A stretch of 10,140 bases of DNA from a bacterium. Its GTDB lineage: Bacteria; Chlamydiota; Chlamydiia; Chlamydiales; JAFEGQ01. Position numbers and translations under genes: made by a program. Location of the stretch: contig JAKBAF010000019.1 of the NCBI GenBank assembly GCA_021809305.1, positions 1 to 10,140 on the forward strand. The letters run 5' to 3'. Shown here piece by piece: positions 6,935 to 10,140 of this stretch (position 1 is its first letter; each line of letters opens with the position of its first letter). Under the pieces are notes generated by a model. It did not search any database and was not told the DNA's origin. It was given only the letters and a program-made list of their open reading frames with translations.

Positions 6935-7507
6935 CTAAGCGTTAGTAGCTCGTGAGTCTGAAAGGCAGCGGACGAGTAAGGAAGGGATTAGGGCTGCTGG
7001 CAGAACCGCCGACAGGAGGGAGATCGAATCCTGACAGTTTCTGATGTGAGTGTTCCAATCTTTGATTACGACGCCCTCGATCCGAATCGGAGTAAAGGGA
7101 GCTCCACGCTCGATTGAGCGAAGGGCGTCCGATATACCGTTGAAAAAGACGGCGACGCAGCCCGCAATGAGCAGAGGCGTTGCAACGGCACAGCCATCAA
7201 TAACGAGTCGCTTCCAAGAAGAGATCTCGGGTCGCTCAACCGTAGGAAATCCATTTCGATGGTCTCTGATGGCAAGAGCTCCAGCAACACCGCCGCCTAC
7301 AACAACTCCGCCACCATAGACGAGGAAGAACCTCCCCCGCTCCAGAAAAGGCCCTGCGCCCCCCTTGGGAGAGAAACGGCTAAGCGCTATGAAGCAGCAG
7401 CTAAAAGAGATGAGGGAGACCCCACAAGTAGCAATCAGCGCACCCTCCAGGGTCATCGATTGACCAAACCTTTGCTCCACCCGATCTCTTAGTGCTGTGC
7501 AATCCAT
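6935..7507 (-). CDS. Four-helix membrane protein of unknown family, tandem paralogue A
   Basis: This is a 190-residue protein from the ATG at 7507, chosen because GGAGGG (7517-7512) lies 4 bases upstream and because it aligns exactly with the start of its paralogue. A TTG at 7519 is in frame but overlaps that ribosome binding site. Four hydrophobic segments fall at about 22-43, 59-80, 102-124 and 160-179, mirroring the neighbour. The second contains the glycine run GGGVVVGGGVAG (65-76). The loop after helix 2 keeps DH..GF...ERP.ISSWKR and is probably the functional or interaction surface of the family. Copy A has more cysteines in helices 1 and 3 (SFSCC, DGC, AGC) than copy B. A likely -10 (TAAAAT, 7537-7532) lies close upstream, so this is probably the first gene of the pair. 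Function unknown; no similarity to a named family comes to mind. Confidence 0.82.
   Translation of the reverse strand: MDCTALRDRVEQRFGQSMTLEGALIATCGVSLISFSCCFIALSRFSPKGGAGPFLERGRFFLVYGGGVVVGGGVAGALAIRDHRNGFPTVERPEISSWKRLVIDGCAVATPLLIAGCVAVFFNGISDALRSIERGAPFTPIRIEGVVIKDWNTHIRNCQDSISLLSAVLPAALIPSLLVRCLSDSRATNA
7479..7507 (-). repeat. Direct repeat copy: start of paralogue A
   Basis: This is the partner of the 29-base identity at 6892-6920. Perfect identity includes all synonymous positions of codons 1-9, although the rest of the two genes has diverged to about half amino-acid identity. Confidence 0.9.
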
Positions 7508-7511
7508 AGAA

Positions 7512-7537
7512 CCCTCCAAATAAAGAGAGCAATTTTA
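7512..7537 (-). promoter_or_regulatory. Probable -10 and ribosome binding site for the paralogue pair
   Basis: Reading on the minus strand, TAAAAT (7537-7532) matches five of six -10 positions and is followed, after a short leader, by GGAGGG (7517-7512) 4 bases before the ATG at 7507. No good -35 lies at 16-18 bases (TGGCTT at best), and an A/T-rich T run occupies part of the spacer. An activator or a weak promoter is therefore possible. Confidence 0.4.
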
Positions 7538-7598
7538 TCACTTCTTAGGAAAAAAAGCCATCGATTCAATGAAATATTTATGTTTACTCCGAGGATGT

Positions 7599-7628
7599 TT
7601 GCGAACAACTGGGCGCATGATCTACGAT
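7599..7628 (+). promoter_or_regulatory. Candidate promoter for the TolC-family gene
   Basis: TTGCGA (7599-7604) and TACGAT (7623-7628) each match four of six consensus positions with an 18-base spacer, about 33 bases before the start codon. The region 7508-7661 separates divergent genes and should hold both promoters. No Shine-Dalgarno is visible before the ATG at 7662. Confidence 0.25.
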
Positions 7629-7661
7629 TGCGCTCCCTTAATAACTTAAACGTGATGCTCC

Positions 7662-9041
7662 ATGTCACGTCTCCTCCTCGCCTTCCTACTTGCAGCAATC
7701 CCCCTCTTTCCTCAAGAGGCCTGCCTTGTCACGCTCGAAGAGGCAGTAGAGCGGGCTCTCCTTGCAAGCCATCGGCTCGATGGCCCAACAGATAGCCTCA
7801 AACGCTCGCAAATTGGTCTTGCCCTCTCCGCCGCCGAGTTCGATCTCAAAGTTGTGCCCGATTTCAAGACCGCCTACCTTGCCAAAGGGCTTGCCGGAGA
7901 TGGGATGAGCGTGAGCGCTGGCATTAGCCTCTCAAAAAAATTTCCGCTTGGCACACAGATTCTTATTGAGCCTAACATCACAAGAGCCTCTCATAAGTCC
8001 TTCTCCAATGGCAAAGTGCGCATCACCCAACCCCTTTTCAGAGGTTTTGGGCGGGAGGCCACCCTCTCCTCCCTGCGGGCCGCTCAGTACGACGAAAGGT
8101 GCCAGCAGCGCTCTTATCTCAAGGCTCAGCTCTCACTCATACTCGATACGGTTACGACCTTCTATGAGGTTGTTAAGCAGGAAGAGTCTGTCAAACTAAA
8201 TGGCATATCACTTGAGCGCATCAAGCGAGTTCGGGACGCCGCAAAGGTGAAGGAGAAGATGGGTCTTGCAAGCCCCGGAGACCTCCACTTTGCAGGTGTT
8301 GAGCTGAAAGGTGCCGAAGATAATCTGCACGCTGCCGAAGATGGCTACCAAGGCGCGCTCGACTCTTTCCGCGAGCTTCTTGCTCTCCCGCTAGACCTTC
8401 CACTGAGTCTCATAGCCTCACTTAATTATGGGGAGGTCGACTACGAGATTGAGGAGGCAATAGAGATCGCTCTTAATCATCGCATTGAGGTGGAACAGGC
8501 GTGCGACGCCCTGCAAGAGGCAACACGCAAAGGGGGTATCGCAAAAAAGCAGCTCCTTCCCAAAGTCGATCTTATTGCCGAATACACGAGCTGTGGCGAC
8601 GGGACAACGCTCATTAACTCCTGCGCAGGCAAGCGTGAGGCCAGGTGGGAGATTGGCCTTGTTACTTCAACCGATCTCACATCAAAGGCGGCAAGGCTTG
8701 GTGTTGAAGAGGCGCAGATCACTTTAGGGGCAACAGAGATCGCCTGCGAGCAGACACGGATCAATATCTCTCTTCAGGTTAAAAGAGCCCTTCGAGCCCT
8801 TGGAAGGGCGAAGGAGCGGATTGCACTAGAAGATGAGAGAATTCGCAAGGCGGAGGGCGATCTTCGCCTGGCCCAAATTAAGTTCGAGCGTGGAATGGTT
8901 CACAATACCGATGTGGTGACGGCCGAAAAAACGGCACGCTCCGCCAAGGCTAAGCACCTCAGCGCCATCATCGACCACATCATCGGCGAATACCAGCTTC
9001 TCTACGCCATGGGCCTGCTGGCGAAGGAGCTCCCCCTATAA
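7662..9041 (+). CDS. TolC-family outer-membrane efflux channel protein
   Basis: The 459-residue length is normal for the family. Residues 1-20 form a signal peptide (MSRLLLAFLLAAIPLFPQEA), indicating export to the outer membrane. Internal duplication typical of TolC is visible. A first helical block (about 24-65) leads into alternating strand residues (66-122) and the conserved ITQPLFRGFG (121-130), followed by a long helical region with FYEVVKQEES (167-176). The second half repeats this pattern: helix 262-292, KKQLLPKVDLIAEY (295-308), WEIGLVTS (329-336), long helices 340-410, then FERGMVHNTDVVTAE (408-422). Such proteins assemble as trimers forming a channel and periplasmic tunnel. The start has no clear Shine-Dalgarno, but it is the only one leaving a complete signal peptide. 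Downstream, after 46 bases, is a membrane fusion protein gene, so it is the outer-membrane part of a tripartite efflux or secretion system. The substrate cannot be inferred. Confidence 0.94.
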   Translation: MSRLLLAFLLAAIPLFPQEACLVTLEEAVERALLASHRLDGPTDSLKRSQIGLALSAAEFDLKVVPDFKTAYLAKGLAGDGMSVSAGISLSKKFPLGTQILIEPNITRASHKSFSNGKVRITQPLFRGFGREATLSSLRAAQYDERCQQRSYLKAQLSLILDTVTTFYEVVKQEESVKLNGISLERIKRVRDAAKVKEKMGLASPGDLHFAGVELKGAEDNLHAAEDGYQGALDSFRELLALPLDLPLSLIASLNYGEVDYEIEEAIEIALNHRIEVEQACDALQEATRKGGIAKKQLLPKVDLIAEYTSCGDGTTLINSCAGKREARWEIGLVTSTDLTSKAARLGVEEAQITLGATEIACEQTRINISLQVKRALRALGRAKERIALEDERIRKAEGDLRLAQIKFERGMVHNTDVVTAEKTARSAKAKHLSAIIDHIIGEYQLLYAMGLLAKELPL

Positions 9042-9051
9042 TAGCGCCCAT

Positions 9052-9080
9052 TTGGCGATATTGCAGGGGAGGATTATACT
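9052..9080 (+). promoter_or_regulatory. Candidate promoter directly before the membrane fusion protein gene
   Basis: TTGGCG (9052-9057, four of six matches) and TATACT (9075-9080, five of six) are separated by the optimal 17 bases. The predicted transcription start is at about 9087-9088, on or next to the ATG. A GGGGAGG at 9066-9072 is too far (15 bases) from the ATG to be an ordinary ribosome binding site. The gene may therefore be read from the upstream tolC transcript as well. Confidence 0.3.
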
Positions 9081-9087
9081 TCGGCCC

Positions 9088-10140
9088 ATGAATATCAAAG
9101 AGTGGAAAAAGCGCTACCTCTTGTTTGGGCTCCCCCTTCTACTGGGAGGCTACTTCATTTTGGCAAGTAGCTCCAAGGAGGGTGAGGGAGGCGAGACCCC
9201 TCTTATGGCAACAGCTGAGGTGAGAAGCTTTCCTGTGGATGTGCGCACTATTGGTGAGCTGGAGGCATCGGAATCAGTTGTTATCTCGTCGCAAGTGCGT
9301 GGCGATCAGGTAAAGATTGTCTACCTGATTGCGGATGGGGTGACAGTAGAGCCTGGCGATCTTTTGGTGCGGCTCGATCCCACTCCCTTTGAAGAGCGGG
9401 TGAATGAGCTTGAGACAAAGCTCAAGGACCAGCTAGAGCTCTTGATAGCGTATGGGCAGAACCTCGAATGGGAGAGCGGTCAGGCAGAGCTTGAGAATGA
9501 GGGGGCCGCCTATGAGGTGGCATCAAGTGAGATGGAGCTTAAGAAGATCGTTGAAGGAGATGGGCCGCAGGAGAGGGCAAAACTCCGAGCGGCGATGCAG
9601 AAGGCGCTTGCTAAGTACGATGAGCTCGCCGGCTATTCGGGTGAGCTCGATCAGCTAGAGAGCGAGGGGATTTTAAGCGGAGCGGAAGTTCTGCTTGCCA
9701 AGAGAAAGCTAGATGATGAGCGCGAGGCGTACGAGATGGCCCGCATGGAGTATGAGAGCTTTGCCTCTTGTGTCTATCCGATGCGAGTGAGCAAGGCAGA
9801 GACAGCTCTTAGCCGCTCACGCATCAAGCAGGAGGAGACGCTCAAGTCGGGGATCTACAAAATAGTCAAGGCGAGGTCATCCCTTGCTCAAGGAGAGCGA
9901 CTCGCGCACGATCTCGAGACCTACCTTCGACTGGCTCAAGAGGAGCTAGACCTCACAGAAATCAGAGCTGAATCATCCGGCATGGTCGTCCATAGGGAAG
10001 CTTTCCGCTCAGGGCAGATGCGCAAACCACGCGTTGGCGATGTCGTCTATAAGAACCAACCCATCCTAGAACTCCCCGATTTGAACTCGATGGTGGTCAA
10101 GACTAAGGTGCGTGAGGTCGACCTCTATAAAGTGCAAATT
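9088..10140 (+). CDS. HlyD/MacA-type membrane fusion protein (periplasmic adaptor), 3' truncated by window
   Basis: The frame is open for 351 codons from ATG 9088 to the right edge. Residues 1-8 are basic, then one membrane helix at about 10-27 (LLFGLPLLLGGYFILAS) anchors the protein in the inner membrane. Residues 43-97 make up the first half of the beta-barrel and lipoyl region (TIGELEASESVVISSQVRG, then GDLLVRLDPTPFEERV). A long, charged, mostly helical stretch from about 100 to 290 forms the periplasmic hairpin. Residues 291-330 return to the second lipoyl half (IRAESSGMVVHREAFRSGQ, GDVVYKNQPILELPDLNSM), and the beta-barrel begins at 335 (VKTKVREVDL). This is the order expected for adaptors that link an inner-membrane pump to TolC. 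It lies 46 bases after the tolC-type gene, in the same direction. The pump class (ABC of MacB type or RND) should be revealed by the next gene, outside the window. Confidence 0.93.
   Translation, partial: MNIKEWKKRYLLFGLPLLLGGYFILASSSKEGEGGETPLMATAEVRSFPVDVRTIGELEASESVVISSQVRGDQVKIVYLIADGVTVEPGDLLVRLDPTPFEERVNELETKLKDQLELLIAYGQNLEWESGQAELENEGAAYEVASSEMELKKIVEGDGPQERAKLRAAMQKALAKYDELAGYSGELDQLESEGILSGAEVLLAKRKLDDEREAYEMARMEYESFASCVYPMRVSKAETALSRSRIKQEETLKSGIYKIVKARSSLAQGERLAHDLETYLRLAQEELDLTEIRAESSGMVVHREAFRSGQMRKPRVGDVVYKNQPILELPDLNSMVVKTKVREVDLYKVQI

Noticed and set aside
7489..7698. 69-codon minus-strand open frame across the divergent intergenic region
   Set aside because: It overlaps the starts of both the membrane protein gene and the TolC-type gene and lacks recognisable protein features.
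9044..9058. CGCC/GGCG mini-hairpin after the TolC-type gene
   Set aside because: It is a four-base stem without a T tract, and it lies between two genes that belong together, so termination is unlikely.
9452..9658. 68-codon plus-strand open frame, very Arg-rich
   Set aside because: It is out of frame inside the adaptor coding sequence; the Arg/Ser bias is what an Glu/Leu-rich coiled-coil gene gives in another frame.

Overview
This is a chromosomal segment from a Gram-negative bacterium. The tolC-type outer-membrane channel, the periplasmic adaptor and signal-peptide-bearing proteins all imply two membranes. GC content looks close to 50% by eye. The wording of the MoxR protein and the lone 340-residue protein reminds me of environmental Chlamydiae and other PVC bacteria, but that is an impression from memory and I do not assign a taxon. 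I see no transposase, tRNA, rRNA, CRISPR array or phage gene, and no gene-free stretch longer than about 250 bases.

Layout. (1) Positions 1-518, minus strand: the N-terminal third of an AGCS-family sodium:amino-acid symporter, cut by the window edge. (2) Positions 780-1802, plus strand: a 340-residue protein of unknown function with a Ser/Arg/Pro-rich N-terminus and a possible Rossmann-like core. It ends 11 bases from the convergent operon that follows. (3) Positions 6145 down to 1814, minus strand: four tightly packed genes, in transcription order moxR-type AAA+ ATPase, DUF58 protein, BatD-like membrane protein, and a short ABC exporter half-transporter. The first three overlap by 4 bases at each junction; the fourth follows after 29 bases. 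(4) Positions 7507 down to 6351, minus strand: two tandem paralogous four-helix membrane proteins that I do not recognise. (5) From 7662 to the right edge, plus strand: a TolC-family outer-membrane channel and a HlyD-type membrane fusion protein (cut by the edge), two parts of a tripartite efflux system whose inner-membrane pump is probably just outside the window.

How they may work together. MoxR ATPases with DUF58 and Bat proteins form a recurrent set thought to act in chaperone-like maturation or envelope stress. Here the usual membrane vWA partners BatA and BatB are not next to them, and an ABC transporter occupies the last place. That transporter is unusual: its six-helix membrane half looks normal, but its nucleotide-binding half is only about 120-140 residues because the region between Walker A and the signature motif has been cut to about 34 residues. 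It and the duplicated membrane protein pair are the most noteworthy items in the window.
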